Positions 16,397-25,829 of a DNA stretch of 64,000 bases are shown piece after piece (the first letter of the stretch is position 1; the number at the start of each line of letters is the position of its first letter). Both the position numbers and the translations under genes were made by a program. The DNA is from an uncultured Oscillospiraceae bacterium (GTDB lineage Bacteria; Bacillota; Clostridia; Oscillospirales; Oscillospiraceae). Below the pieces are notes generated by a model. The model searched no databases and was not told the origin of the DNA. It saw only the letters and a program-made list of their open reading frames with translations. Where the stretch lies: NCBI GenBank assembly GCA_934591845.1, contig CAKTPO010000004.1, positions 1 to 64,000 on the forward strand, written 5' to 3'.

Positions 16397-16417
16397 GGTT
16401 CTCCCCCCGATCGTTCT

Positions 16418-18319
16418 TTACGGGTTTTCCTTCTCCTGTACCTCAGGGGCCTGTACCGGCTCCTGGGCGGCATTGACATAAGCCATCAATTCTTCGCCGG
16501 TAATGGTTTCCTTTACCAGCAGATATTCCGAAATTTCATCCAGCAGCCCCCGGTTCTCCGTCAAAATCCGGGTAGCATCGGCAAAGGCACCGTCCAGAAG
16601 TTTCTGGACCTCCTTATCCACCTGGGCCGCCGTATCCTGGGAGCAATCCATATAGGCCTGACCGTCCAGGTAGCTGTTCTGCACGGTGGCGGTGGTCATC
16701 AGTCCCAGTTCCTTGCTCATGCCATACTGGGAGACCATGTTTCTTGCAAGGGAGGTTGCCCGCTGCAAATCGTTGGCTGCACCGGTGGTCTGGGCACCGA
16801 ATACCAACTGCTCCGCCGCTCTGCCGCCCACCAGGCTCTTGAGTTCCACTTCCAGCTCCTGCCGGGTGGACAGGAACTTTTCTTCCTCTGGCAGATACAT
16901 GGTGTAGCCCAGTGCGCCGGAGGTATGGGGTACGATGGTGATTTTAGATACGGGCTGAGCATGCTTTTCCAGTGCAGAAACCAGGGCATGGCCCACCTCG
17001 TGATAAGCCACCAGCCGCTTTTCCGTTTCCGTCAGCACCGTGTTCTTCTTTTCGGTTCCGGCAATGACCGTTTCAAAGGAAACCAGCAGGTCCTCCTGAT
17101 TCACGGCCTTTCGGCCCATGCGCACTGCCCGGAGGGCTGCTTCATTGACAAGGTTTGCCAAATCCGCACCGACTGCGCCAGCCGTGGCCTGGGCGATTTT
17201 CTTGAGATCCACGTCCTCAGCCAGCTTGATTTTCCGGGTATGGACCTTTAAGGTGTCCAGCCGTCCCTGATAGTTGGGCCGGTCTACAATGATCCGCCGG
17301 TCAAACCGGCCGGGGCGCAGCAGAGCCTTGTCCAGAATCTCCGGCCGGTTGGTAGCCGCCAGGCACACAATGCCCTTGGACGGCTCAAAACCGTCGATCT
17401 CACTTAAAAGCTGATTGAGGGTCTGCTCCTGCTCGGAATTATTGCCGTAGCGGTTGTCCCGGGCCCGGCCTACCGCATCGATCTCATCAATGAAGATGAT
17501 ACAGGGGGCGACTTTGGCGGCCTGCTGGAACAGGTCTCTGACCCGGCTGGCACCCATGCCTACAAACATTTCCACGAAGTCCGAGCCGGAAATGGAGAAG
17601 AAGGGCACGTCCGCCTCTCCCGCCACAGCCTTGGCAAGCAGGGTCTTACCGGTACCAGGAGAGCCTACCAGCAATGCGCCCTTGGGAAGTCTGGCACCGA
17701 TTTCTGCATATTTCTGGGGATTGTGGAGGAAATCAATGATTTCCTTCAGGGATTCCTTGGCCTCGTCCTGACCTGCCACATCCTTAAAGGTCACGCCGGT
17801 CTGCTTTTCCATGTAAACCTTGGCCTTGCTCTTGCCAAAGCCGCCCATCATGCCGTCACCGCCCATGCGCTTGGTCAGAGTGCGCATAAACAGGAACAAA
17901 ATGGCAAAGGTAATGCCATAGTACAGGATCATCAAAATCATGGAATTGTCTTCCTGCACCTGCCAATCCGGCACGACCCCCTCTTCTACCATGGCATTGT
18001 ACATGGATAGCCAGTCGCCGCTGGGCATGCCGGTGTAGCAGGCCCGCTGCTGGGAGGCGGGTTTGGCGGCCTCTTCCTTGGTAAGGTAGTAAATGCGCGC
18101 CCCACGTCGCTGGACCTCGGCCAGCTCGTGGTTGGTCATTGCCGAATAAAAATCCGCATAGGTGGTTTCCGTATACTGGCTGTCAGATACCATATTGTAG
18201 ATCCAGCCAAACAGCAGCACCAGGGCCAGGGCAATGATCAAAGGTGTCCAAAAATTTTTCTTGGGATTGTTCCCACCGGGCTTTTTTTCGTTGGGCCCGT
18301 CTTTTTGTTCGTAGCTCAT
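16418..18319 (-). CDS. ftsH: ATP-dependent membrane metalloprotease FtsH
   Basis: 633 residues. Two membrane helices (about 23-43 and 127-146) flank a small extracytoplasmic domain; the AAA+ module has Walker A GSPGTGKT (219-226) and Walker B IIFIDEID; the zinc site is HEVGH at 440-444. It degrades misfolded membrane and short-lived cytosolic proteins. The loop before Walker A reads VGSPGTGKT rather than the common GPPGTGKT, and ADLANL is preceded by GAVG rather than GFSG, so it may be a second FtsH paralogue. Promoter at 18354-18382. Confidence 0.95.
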   Translation of the reverse strand: MSYEQKDGPNEKKPGGNNPKKNFWTPLIIALALVLLFGWIYNMVSDSQYTETTYADFYSAMTNHELAEVQRRGARIYYLTKEEAAKPASQQRACYTGMPSGDWLSMYNAMVEEGVVPDWQVQEDNSMILMILYYGITFAILFLFMRTLTKRMGGDGMMGGFGKSKAKVYMEKQTGVTFKDVAGQDEAKESLKEIIDFLHNPQKYAEIGARLPKGALLVGSPGTGKTLLAKAVAGEADVPFFSISGSDFVEMFVGMGASRVRDLFQQAAKVAPCIIFIDEIDAVGRARDNRYGNNSEQEQTLNQLLSEIDGFEPSKGIVCLAATNRPEILDKALLRPGRFDRRIIVDRPNYQGRLDTLKVHTRKIKLAEDVDLKKIAQATAGAVGADLANLVNEAALRAVRMGRKAVNQEDLLVSFETVIAGTEKKNTVLTETEKRLVAYHEVGHALVSALEKHAQPVSKITIVPHTSGALGYTMYLPEEEKFLSTRQELEVELKSLVGGRAAEQLVFGAQTTGAANDLQRATSLARNMVSQYGMSKELGLMTTATVQNSYLDGQAYMDCSQDTAAQVDKEVQKLLDGAFADATRILTENRGLLDEISEYLLVKETITGEELMAYVNAAQEPVQAPEVQEKENP

Positions 18320-18353
18320 GTATTTAATGCCTCCTCAGGCTTATTCACAGGGT

Positions 18354-18382
18354 ATCATATCACATTTTTGCACCGCTGGCAA
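18354..18382 (-). promoter_or_regulatory. Promoter of ftsH
   Basis: TTGCCA (18377-18382), 17 bases, TATGAT (18354-18359) on the minus strand, 35 bases before the start. Confidence 0.7.
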
Positions 18383-18454
18383 TGAATGATTCCCGGTTTG
18401 CGGTAAATTTTCTGTGAATGCCTGGGTTTCACAGGAATTTACGAAAAATAAGAG

Positions 18455-18483
18455 TTGTGAAATGAGAGAAAATCTGATATAAT
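18455..18483 (+). promoter_or_regulatory. Promoter of the rRNA methyltransferase gene
   Basis: TTGTGA (18455-18460), 17 bases, TATAAT (18478-18483), back to back with the ftsH promoter. Confidence 0.7.
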
Positions 18484-18532
18484 ACGGAATAAATATGTAT
18501 AACTCAAAAGACGAATACTGGAGATGATCCCA

Positions 18533-19342
18533 ATGAACGATAAAAGAAACGACCGTTTTCGCCGTCCCCGGGAGGGGCAGCGTCCCCAGGAAGTGCCCCA
18601 GGAGGAAACCGAGGGCCAGCTGGAAGGCCGCAACGCCATTCAGGAAGCACTGAAAAGCGGGCGAACCATTGACAAGCTCTTTATTGCCTCCGGCGATACG
18701 GACAAGGGCTTGCAGCGGCTGGCCGCCCAGGCCAAAGAGGCCGGGGCCGTGGTGGTGCCGGTGGACCGCCGGAAGCTGGATGCCATGTCCTTTACCCGAT
18801 CCCACCAGGGTGTGATCGCTCTGGCCGCCGCCCACGAATACTACTCTATTGACGATATTCTGGCTGAGGCCGCCCAGCGGGGGCAAGCCCCCCTCATCGT
18901 GATTTGCGATGAGCTGTCCGACCCCCACAACTTAGGTGCCATTCTCCGGTCTGCCGAGTGTGCCGGTGCCCACGGTGTCATCATCCCCAAGCGACGCAGT
19001 GTGGGCCTTACCGCCACCGTTGCCAAGGCCTCTGCCGGAGCCATGGAATATATGAAAGTGGCCCGGGTCACCAATATCAACGCTGCCATGCAGGAGCTCA
19101 AGGACAAGGGCGTTTGGATTTTCGGCACCGCCGCCGAAGGAGCCATCCCCATGTATCGGGCGGATTTGAAGGGCCCCACCGCCATTGTCATTGGCAATGA
19201 GGGCGTGGGCATGAGTCCCCTGGTCCGTAAAAACTGTGATGTAACGGTTTCCATCCCCATGGCAGGAAACATCAGCTCCCTGAACGCCTCTGCCGCCGCT
19301 TCCATCTTGCTGTATGAGGCGGTGCGCCAGCGACTGGGATAA
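18533..19342 (+). CDS. rlmB: SpoU-family rRNA 2'-O-methyltransferase (RlmB type)
   Basis: 269 residues. A basic N-terminal extension is followed by a substrate-binding domain (LEGRNAIQEALKSG, about 30-45) and the SPOUT knot with the three signatures: DPHNLGAILRSAECAG, IVIGNEGVGM and IPMAGNISSLNASAAASILL. It probably methylates G2251 of 23S rRNA; TrmH-type tRNA specificity is less likely given the N-terminal domain. Start at 18533, 9 bases after GGAG, rather than the ATG at 18524 that abuts it. Followed 15 bases later by the P-type ATPase-like gene. Confidence 0.9.
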   Translation: MNDKRNDRFRRPREGQRPQEVPQEETEGQLEGRNAIQEALKSGRTIDKLFIASGDTDKGLQRLAAQAKEAGAVVVPVDRRKLDAMSFTRSHQGVIALAAAHEYYSIDDILAEAAQRGQAPLIVICDELSDPHNLGAILRSAECAGAHGVIIPKRRSVGLTATVAKASAGAMEYMKVARVTNINAAMQELKDKGVWIFGTAAEGAIPMYRADLKGPTAIVIGNEGVGMSPLVRKNCDVTVSIPMAGNISSLNASAAASILLYEAVRQRLG

Positions 19343-19357
19343 GCCCGGAGGTAGCAT

Positions 19358-21433
19358 ATGGATAACCAAGAAAACCTGGAAGAAACCCAGGAATTTGACC
19401 TGGAAGCAATTTTGAACGAATTCCACGATGACCCGGAGGATGCATCGGAAGCCCCTGAGGACGTCCCCATTCCCCCCATTCCCCCCATTCCCCAGGAGCC
19501 GGAGGTGGCCCGGGAAATCCAGGAGGCTGCGGAAGCTTTGGAAGCAGCGGATGCTGCTTTTGAGGAGGAACTCTCGGATCTGCTAGGAGACCTGGGGGAT
19601 TTGGAGGAGCCGGAAGACACCGTAAACCTGGACGATACCCAGGTCTTTGACGTGACCGAAGCCTCCCAAAAGCCTGCTGAGGAGCATGGGGCCTCCACCA
19701 GCCAGGACACCCTTCGCTTTGATGCCGGGATGCCCCTGGAACAGGAGAACGAACAAAAAGAGGAACCCATCCCCATCCGCACGGGTCTGCGGGAGCTGCG
19801 GCGAAAAATCATTGCAGGGCCGGAAAAACGGTACTACGAACTGGCGGATCAGGGTGTTTTCTCCCTGCAAATCGCCATTGTCCTGAATCTGCTGCTGGTG
19901 GTTTTCTGCATTGGTTCCAGTGCCATGTTTGCCGCCGGTGTGATTCCCGAAAACCGTCTGCGGTTTGTAATTTTCACCCAGGTGCTGTCCATGCTTCTGT
20001 CCGCCCTGCTTGGCTGCTACCAGCTGCTGGACGGACTGGGAGAACTGCTCCACGGGCGATTCACCATCAACACCCTGCTCTTTTTCACTCTGGTTGCCTG
20101 CTGTGTGGATGCGGTTTTCTGCTTCCAGGAGCTGCGCATCCCCTGCTGCTCCGGCTTCGGCCTGCAAATGACCTTTGCGCTGCTGGCCCGGTATCACCGC
20201 AGAACCACAGAGACCTATCAGATGGACACCCTGCGAAAGGCCAACCATCTCAATGCCACCGTGAAAGAGCCCAACTATTTAGACGGCAAGCCCGCCCTGC
20301 TGCGGACTCCTGGAGACGTAGATGCCTTTACGGAGAATTATCAGAAGCCCTCCCGTCCTGAAAAGCTTCAAGGACTGTACTGTCTGCTGAGTCTGCTGGT
20401 CTGCCTGGGGCTTGGAGCCCTGGCGGGAACCAATTACTCCCTGAGTCTGGGCGTTCAGGTGTTGTCCGTCTCCCTGATGGCCGCCGTACCTGCCAGCTTC
20501 TTTGTGACCCTGACCCGGCCCGCCTGTATTCTGGAGCATCGGCTGCATATGGTGGGCAGCGTGATTTGCGGTTGGCAGGGCGTGACCAAACTCCGTGGCA
20601 AAGCCTGCTTCCCCCTGACCGATGATGACCTGTTCCCCATTGGCTCCACCAAGCTCAATGGCGTAAAGTTCTACGGCAATCGGGAGCCAGAACAGATTTT
20701 GTCCTACGCCTCCTCCCTGATTTCCGCCGCCGGCGGTGGACTGGTGCCCCTGTTCCAGAATATGCTGAAAAACCGAGGCGGCAGTGAATACCCGGTCACG
20801 GAATTCCGGGACTATGGTTTGGGCGGAGTTGGCGGCGTGATCCGCGGGGAAGCCGTACTGCTGGGCAACCTGGAATTCCTGCAAAGCATGGATGTATACA
20901 TTCCTCAGGGTACCACCGTTTCCCAGGCTGTGTATATGTCCATTGAGGGGGAGCTCAGTGCAGTGATTGCCATTTCCTATGCAAAAATGCGCTCCTCCTC
21001 CGCAGGACTCACCTCTCTTGGCGGCTACCGGAAAGTGCAGCCCGTGATGCTGACTGAGGACTTTATGCTCACCGGCGAGTTCCTGCACAGCAAGTTCTCC
21101 ATCAACACTAGAAGATTCCTTTTCCCGGACCGGGAAACCAAAAAAGCACTGGCATCTCACCACGCTGACCCGGAAGCTGTGCCGCTGGCCCTCTCCACCC
21201 GGGACGAGCTGGTGGGTGCCGTTTACCCCATCACCGGCGCCAACGCCCTGTATACCGCTTGCCGGTTGGGAATGCTGATCCACGTTTTGGGCGGCATTGT
21301 GGGCATGCTCATTATGTTCGCCCTTGCTTTCCAGGGAAGCACCGAACTGCTGACCCCCACCAATATACTGCTGTATCAGCTGATCTGGATGGTTCCCGGA
21401 ATGCTGGTAACGGAGTGGGCAAGGACCGTATAA
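19358..21433 (+). CDS. Degenerate P-type ATPase-like membrane protein
   Basis: 691 residues. Acidic cytosolic N-terminus (1-150) with a PIPPIPPIP run, then about six to eight membrane segments in pairs (near 170-255, 343-390 and 635-685). The stretch after the middle pair has the shape of P-type ATPase N and P domains: RGEAVLLGNLEFL, then YMSIEGELSAVIAISYAK, then PVMLTEDFML. But the phosphorylation motif DKTGT is replaced by TDDDLFPIG, TGD by TED, and I find no TGES actuator loop. It should be catalytically dead as a pump. AGCCCGGAGG ribosome site; probably cotranscribed with rlmB. Role unknown. Confidence 0.6.
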   Translation: MDNQENLEETQEFDLEAILNEFHDDPEDASEAPEDVPIPPIPPIPQEPEVAREIQEAAEALEAADAAFEEELSDLLGDLGDLEEPEDTVNLDDTQVFDVTEASQKPAEEHGASTSQDTLRFDAGMPLEQENEQKEEPIPIRTGLRELRRKIIAGPEKRYYELADQGVFSLQIAIVLNLLLVVFCIGSSAMFAAGVIPENRLRFVIFTQVLSMLLSALLGCYQLLDGLGELLHGRFTINTLLFFTLVACCVDAVFCFQELRIPCCSGFGLQMTFALLARYHRRTTETYQMDTLRKANHLNATVKEPNYLDGKPALLRTPGDVDAFTENYQKPSRPEKLQGLYCLLSLLVCLGLGALAGTNYSLSLGVQVLSVSLMAAVPASFFVTLTRPACILEHRLHMVGSVICGWQGVTKLRGKACFPLTDDDLFPIGSTKLNGVKFYGNREPEQILSYASSLISAAGGGLVPLFQNMLKNRGGSEYPVTEFRDYGLGGVGGVIRGEAVLLGNLEFLQSMDVYIPQGTTVSQAVYMSIEGELSAVIAISYAKMRSSSAGLTSLGGYRKVQPVMLTEDFMLTGEFLHSKFSINTRRFLFPDRETKKALASHHADPEAVPLALSTRDELVGAVYPITGANALYTACRLGMLIHVLGGIVGMLIMFALAFQGSTELLTPTNILLYQLIWMVPGMLVTEWARTV

Positions 21434-21446
21434 ATTCCTATTGCAA

Positions 21447-21479
21447 AGCCCCGGGCTGCCATATCGGCGGCCCGGGGCT
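21447..21479. terminator. Bidirectional terminator
   Basis: 10-bp stem (AGCCCCGGGC / GCCCGGGGCT) between convergent genes; its right arm includes part of the stop codon of the MATE gene. Confidence 0.75.
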
Positions 21480-22866
21480 ATAGTGCAGTGACAGGGGCTT
21501 CTTCCCGGGGAATGGCTTTTCCCAGGGCGTAGTAGGTTGCAAACAGCGCAAACAGCGTGACGTTGTGGCCGATCATACAGCCCCAGGCTGCCACCAGGCC
21601 CAGGCCCAGAATTCTGGTACAGATGAAGGTTCCGAAAATACGGATACACCACATGCCCAGAATGTTAAACACAAAGGGCGGCACCGTGCGGCCAATGCCC
21701 TGCATAATGCCTTCCAGCACAATGGGGACTCCGTAGAAGGGCTCAGAAATGGCCACCATCCGCAATACCGTCGTTCCCAGAGCCTTCACCTGAGGGTCTT
21801 TGGTAAAAATGGACATGAGCTGAGGGGCAAAAATCAGCAGCAGGCCTCCGGTCACCACCATGAGCCCTACCTCCAAAGGAAGAATGGTTCCTGCCAGAGA
21901 TTTGAGCTTCTTGTGGTCCCGGGCCCCCAGGGCATTTCCGGCCAAAGTAGCCGCCGCAGTCTGCATGCCCCAGCCGGGTACATAGAACAGGGACTCTACC
22001 GTATTGGCAATGGTATGGGCGGCGGTGGAGGTATCCCCCAGGGCGTTGATCATGGCCGCAAAGGCCACATAGCCCAAAGATGTTCCGAAGCGTTGGAGCA
22101 TATTGGGAAAGGCCACATGCCAGCAGGGCTTCAAAATCTCCCCGTCCGGCAGGAACCGCTGCCCCCTGGGAGAAAGCTCCGGGTGCTTCCACAGCCGGAT
22201 GGTCATGGCAACGCCGCCGTAAACATAGGCCAGCGCACTGGCCACCGCCGCGCCGTTGATGCCCCAGCCCGCACCCCACATGGGGACGGACAGGCCGAAG
22301 AAATGCACCTGGCGGCTGGAATAGATCAGCAGGTAGTTTAAGACAATATTGATCAGGTTCATGTTCAGGCTCACCCGCATGGGGGTACGGGTATCCCCTA
22401 CGGAGCGGAGCACCGTGGCAAAAATAATGCTGGCCGCCCGGAAAAGCATGGGAGAATACAAAATGAGAAAATACTGAGAGGCCTGGTCCCGGATGGACAC
22501 ATCCACCTGCATCCAGCGGGTGATTTTCCCGCTGAGCCCGGTGGTCAGGGCAGTAAACAGCAGCCCCACCAGCAATGTCACGGTCACGGCCTGGGCAGAA
22601 GCCCGTTTTGCCCGCTGCTGGTCCCCTGCCCCGTAGCACTGGGAAATCAGGGCCAGAAAGCCCACACCCACGGCGGAAACCGTACTGCCTACCAGCCAGG
22701 AAACCGTGGCGGTGGCTCCTACGGCTGCGGTGGCCTGGGTTCCCAGGGTGCCTACCATGGCCGTATCGATATATTGCACTGCCGTTTGCATCAGTTCTTC
22801 CAGCATGGTGGGCCATGCCAGAGTGAAAATCAATGCCAGCATCTTTCTATCCAATCGTCTGTTCAT
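21478..22866 (-). CDS. MATE family efflux transporter
   Basis: 462 residues with twelve membrane segments in two similar halves, typical of Na+- or H+-driven multidrug and toxin extrusion. The start is the ATG at 22866 (MNRRLDRKM), 7-8 bases after AGGAAGGA. Family segments include LAWPTMLEELMQTAVQYID and the GMWCIRIFGT region. Monocistronic between its promoter and the terminator. Substrate cannot be predicted. Confidence 0.9.
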   Translation of the reverse strand: MNRRLDRKMLALIFTLAWPTMLEELMQTAVQYIDTAMVGTLGTQATAAVGATATVSWLVGSTVSAVGVGFLALISQCYGAGDQQRAKRASAQAVTVTLLVGLLFTALTTGLSGKITRWMQVDVSIRDQASQYFLILYSPMLFRAASIIFATVLRSVGDTRTPMRVSLNMNLINIVLNYLLIYSSRQVHFFGLSVPMWGAGWGINGAAVASALAYVYGGVAMTIRLWKHPELSPRGQRFLPDGEILKPCWHVAFPNMLQRFGTSLGYVAFAAMINALGDTSTAAHTIANTVESLFYVPGWGMQTAAATLAGNALGARDHKKLKSLAGTILPLEVGLMVVTGGLLLIFAPQLMSIFTKDPQVKALGTTVLRMVAISEPFYGVPIVLEGIMQGIGRTVPPFVFNILGMWCIRIFGTFICTRILGLGLVAAWGCMIGHNVTLFALFATYYALGKAIPREEAPVTAL

Positions 22867-22902
22867 CTTTCTATCCTTCCTGGGCGTTGTGCCTGAATTC
22901 GT

Positions 22903-22932
22903 ATTATACACAGATTGCCCCGGTTCCGTCAA
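22903..22932 (-). promoter_or_regulatory. Promoter of the MATE gene
   Basis: TTGACG (22927-22932), 18 bases, TATAAT (22903-22908) on the minus strand. It lies right after the thrS terminator. Confidence 0.7.
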
Positions 22933-22935
22933 GGC

Positions 22936-22972
22936 AAAAAAACGCTCCGAGCCGTTTCGGTGGCTCGGAGCG
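22936..22972 (-). terminator. Terminator of thrS
   Basis: Perfect 11-bp stem (CGCTCCGAGCC / GGCTCGGAGCG, 22943-22972), followed on the minus strand by TTTTTTT. Confidence 0.9.
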
Positions 22973-22986
22973 TCTGTATTGATGGC

Positions 22987-24774
22987 TTAGTGCGCCCGGG
23001 TTTCGATTTCTTTCAGAACTTTCTCGATGAAGGCCTGAAGCTGCATGGTCTGGGTCTCGTCGGTATCCCGGTTCCGGACGGAAATGGTACCCTCCTCGGC
23101 CTCCTTGGCACCCAGAATCAGCATATAGGGTGCCCGGTCGATCTGGCGGGCCTCCCGGATTTTATAGCCGATCTTTTCGCTGCGCTCGTCCAGCTGGGTA
23201 CGGATGTTGGCATCTTCCAGAGCCTGGTTGACCTGACGGGCATAGTCCATGGTCTTTTCGGAAACCGGCAGAACCTTGACCTGCAGGGGGGCCAGCCACA
23301 CGGGGAACTTGCCCTTGGTCTCCTCGATCATATAGGCCATGAAGCGGTCCAGAGAGCCCAGGATGGCCCGGTGCAGCACCACAGGGGTCTGCTCAACGCC
23401 GTTGGAATCCACATACTTGAGGTCAAACTTGGCAGGCAGACAGAAGTCCAGCTGGCAGGTAGACAGAGTGTACTCCGCACCTACAGCGGGCTTAACGTTG
23501 ACGTCCAGCTTGGGTCCGTAGAAAGCAGCCTCACCGATTTCCTCGGTAAAGTGAATGCCCAGTTCCGTCAGCACCTCCCGCAGAGCAGACTCGGCATGGT
23601 CCCACATGGCATCATCCGGATGGTACTTGACCTTATCGACAGGATCCCGCAGGGACAGGACGCAGCGGTAGTCGGTAATGCCAAAGTCCTGGTAGACATC
23701 GGAAATCAGCTTGACCACCCGGGCCACTTCGTCCTTAATCTGGTCAGGGGTCACAAACAGGTGGGCATCGTTCTGGCAGAAATGACGGCCACGCTCAATG
23801 CCTTTCAGGGTGCCGGAAGACTCATAACGGAAATCGTGGGCGATCTCACCGATCCGGATGGGCAGCTCCCGGTAGGAGTGGGGCCGGTTGGCGTAGATCA
23901 TCATGTGATGGGGGCAGTTCATGGGACGCAGGACAAAGCTCTCGCCGTCCACTTCCATGGCGGGGAACATATTGTCTTTATAGTGGGCCCAGTGGCCGGA
24001 GGTCTGGTACAGGGCCACGGTACCCACGCAGGGGGTCATGACGTGCTGATAGCCCAGCTTCCGTTCCTTTTCCTTGATATAGTTTTCCAACTCCTGCCAA
24101 ACCGTATAGCCTCTGGGCAGGAACATGGGAAGACCCCGGCCCACCAGCTCATCGGTCATAAACAGGCCCATTTCCTTACCGATCTTCCGGTGGTCTCTGG
24201 CCTTGGCCTCCTCCTGCTGCTTGAGGTACTCGTCCAGCTCTTCCTGGGAGGCGAAAGCAACGCCATTGATACGGGTCAGCATCTTGTTATTAGCATCGTT
24301 CTTCCAGTAAGCACCGGACTGCTGGGTGATTTTAAAAGCTTTCAGGCCCTTGGTGTAGGTCATGTGAGGACCGACACACATATCGATATAGTCGCCCTGC
24401 TGGTAGAAGCTGATGATAGCATCCTCGGGCAGATCACCGATATGCTCCTCTTTATACTTGGCGTGACGCTCCTGCATGAGCTTGATGGCCTCATCCCTCG
24501 GCAGGATGAAAGGCTTGATGGGCAGGTTGGCCTTGACGATCTTCTTCATCTCTTTTTCAATGGCCAGCAGATCCTCATCGGTAAGCTTCTTGTCACCAAA
24601 GTCTACATCGTAGTAAAAGCCTTTTTCCGTGGCAGGGCCGTAGGCAAAGTCCGCATCGGGGTAAAGATGCTGGATGGCCTGGGCCATGATGTGGGCAGCG
24701 GTGTGCCGCAGAACGTGCTGCACTTCCTCGGCAGGGCATTCGGCAACGGTTCCGTCATTGTAAATGATTTTCAT
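22987..24774 (-). CDS. thrS: Threonyl-tRNA synthetase lacking the TGS domain
   Basis: 595 residues, about 45-50 shorter than the usual 640. The N-terminal TGS domain is reduced to some 18 residues; the editing domain begins almost at once (HTAAH at about 24-28). The catalytic core carries motif 2 FRYESSGTLKGIERGRHF and the zinc ligand cysteine in RPMNCPHHMM; the anticodon-binding domain is at the C-terminus. The start at 24774 follows AAGGAG. Controlled by a T-box leader. Confidence 0.95.
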   Translation of the reverse strand: MKIIYNDGTVAECPAEEVQHVLRHTAAHIMAQAIQHLYPDADFAYGPATEKGFYYDVDFGDKKLTDEDLLAIEKEMKKIVKANLPIKPFILPRDEAIKLMQERHAKYKEEHIGDLPEDAIISFYQQGDYIDMCVGPHMTYTKGLKAFKITQQSGAYWKNDANNKMLTRINGVAFASQEELDEYLKQQEEAKARDHRKIGKEMGLFMTDELVGRGLPMFLPRGYTVWQELENYIKEKERKLGYQHVMTPCVGTVALYQTSGHWAHYKDNMFPAMEVDGESFVLRPMNCPHHMMIYANRPHSYRELPIRIGEIAHDFRYESSGTLKGIERGRHFCQNDAHLFVTPDQIKDEVARVVKLISDVYQDFGITDYRCVLSLRDPVDKVKYHPDDAMWDHAESALREVLTELGIHFTEEIGEAAFYGPKLDVNVKPAVGAEYTLSTCQLDFCLPAKFDLKYVDSNGVEQTPVVLHRAILGSLDRFMAYMIEETKGKFPVWLAPLQVKVLPVSEKTMDYARQVNQALEDANIRTQLDERSEKIGYKIREARQIDRAPYMLILGAKEAEEGTISVRNRDTDETQTMQLQAFIEKVLKEIETRAH

Positions 24775-24804
24775 AGCGATTCTCCTTTTTGAGTGTAGGG
24801 ACGC

Positions 24805-25030
24805 AAAAAAGCACCCCTGGATTCCCAAGGGTGCCTTGAAAGCACGGTTCCACCTTGATTTTTCACTCATCACCCACTTTCGCAGGGTTCCCCTCGGCCC
24901 GCTTGCGCCAACGGCTTTCTCACGGGCAGCTCCGGAGTGGTATCACCCAAGGCACCGGGACACGCTTCCAGCATAATGCGCATCTCTCTGAAACCGGGTC
25001 TCATTGGGGTCAGTCTCCCTCAACGCTGTT
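24805..25030 (-). promoter_or_regulatory. T-box leader of thrS
   Basis: On the minus strand the T-box sequence AAGGTGGAACCGTGC is followed by an intrinsic terminator (stem GCACCC/GGGTGC, then TTTTTT, 24805-24837). Upstream is a long Stem I region with an AGAGA-like element and a likely specifier codon ACC (24939-24941) for threonine. Uncharged tRNA-Thr should stabilise the antiterminator; TGGA in the T-box would pair with UCCA at the tRNA end. Confidence 0.93.
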
Positions 25031-25036
25031 AGTTGC

Positions 25037-25065
25037 AGTATAGCACCTTTTATTTCAAAGTGCAA
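25037..25065 (-). promoter_or_regulatory. Promoter of the T-box-thrS transcript
   Basis: TTGCAC (25060-25065), 17 bases, TATACT (25037-25042) on the minus strand, overlapping the 3' end of trmD. Confidence 0.7.
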
Positions 25066-25829
25066 GTATCATTTTCGGCTTTTTCGGAAATTTCGTCCTC
25101 CCGCTCCATTTCGGCCAGAAGTTTCCGGTCGCTTTTGGAGGAAAGGTCCAATTGTTCATACATATCCGGCCGTCTCTCCCGGGTCCTGCGGAGGGATTGT
25201 TTTCGCCGCCATTGGTCCACCTTCTGGTGGTTGCCCGAAAGCAGAATTTCCGGCACCGGCCGCCCATGCCATACCGCCGGACGGCTGTACTGCGGGTACT
25301 CCAAAAGACCCGAAAAATGGCTTTCGTCCTCAAAGCACTCCGGGTCTGCCAGCACCCCAGGGACCATTCGGCACACGGCATCGGTAACGGCCATGGCGGC
25401 AATTTCTCCCCCGGTCAGCACAAAGTCCCCCAGGGAAATTTCCTCGTCCACGCACTCGTCAATAAAACGCTGGTCAATGCCCTCATAGTGGCCGCAGACC
25501 AATACCAGATTGTCCATTTTGCTCAGGCGAATGGCATCCGCCTGACGGAAAGTATGGCCACAGGGGGAGAGATACACCGTATGCACAGGCCCCCCGGCCT
25601 GGTCGCAGACCGCTTCCCAGCAGCGGTAGAGAGGGTCTGCCTGCATAATGGCCCCCCGGCCCCCGCCGTAGGGGTAGTCATCCACCTGGTTCTGCTTGTT
25701 GGCGGTATAATCCCGGATCTGGTGGGCTTCGATCCGAATGTAGCCCCGCTCCTGAGCGCGGCCCAGGATGCTCTCGGAAAGTACATCCCCCAGGGTATCC
25801 GGGAACAGGGTCAGAATGTCAATCCGCAT
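25050..25829 (-). CDS. trmD: tRNA (guanine-37-N1)-methyltransferase
   Basis: 259 residues. A knotted SPOUT enzyme that adds m1G37 and so prevents frameshifting. Signature segments MRIDILTLFPDTLGDVLSES, YGGGRGAIMQADPLY and CGHYEGIDQRFID are intact. Its start overlaps the end of rimM by 11 bases. Last gene of the ylxM-ffh-rpsP-khpA-rimM-trmD cluster, although rplS, which often follows, is not here. Confidence 0.97.
   Translation of the reverse strand: MRIDILTLFPDTLGDVLSESILGRAQERGYIRIEAHQIRDYTANKQNQVDDYPYGGGRGAIMQADPLYRCWEAVCDQAGGPVHTVYLSPCGHTFRQADAIRLSKMDNLVLVCGHYEGIDQRFIDECVDEEISLGDFVLTGGEIAAMAVTDAVCRMVPGVLADPECFEDESHFSGLLEYPQYSRPAVWHGRPVPEILLSGNHQKVDQWRRKQSLRRTRERRPDMYEQLDLSSKSDRKLLAEMEREDEISEKAENDTCTLK

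Noticed and set aside
19465..19495. Triple 9-base repeat (about three copies of CCCCCCATT).
   Set aside because: It simply encodes the PIPPIPPIP stretch of the P-type ATPase-like protein and is too short to call a functional repeat.
22915..24792. A 625-codon open frame on the plus strand.
   Set aside because: It is the antisense shadow of thrS with no family resemblance and no ribosome site; GC-rich third positions create such frames.
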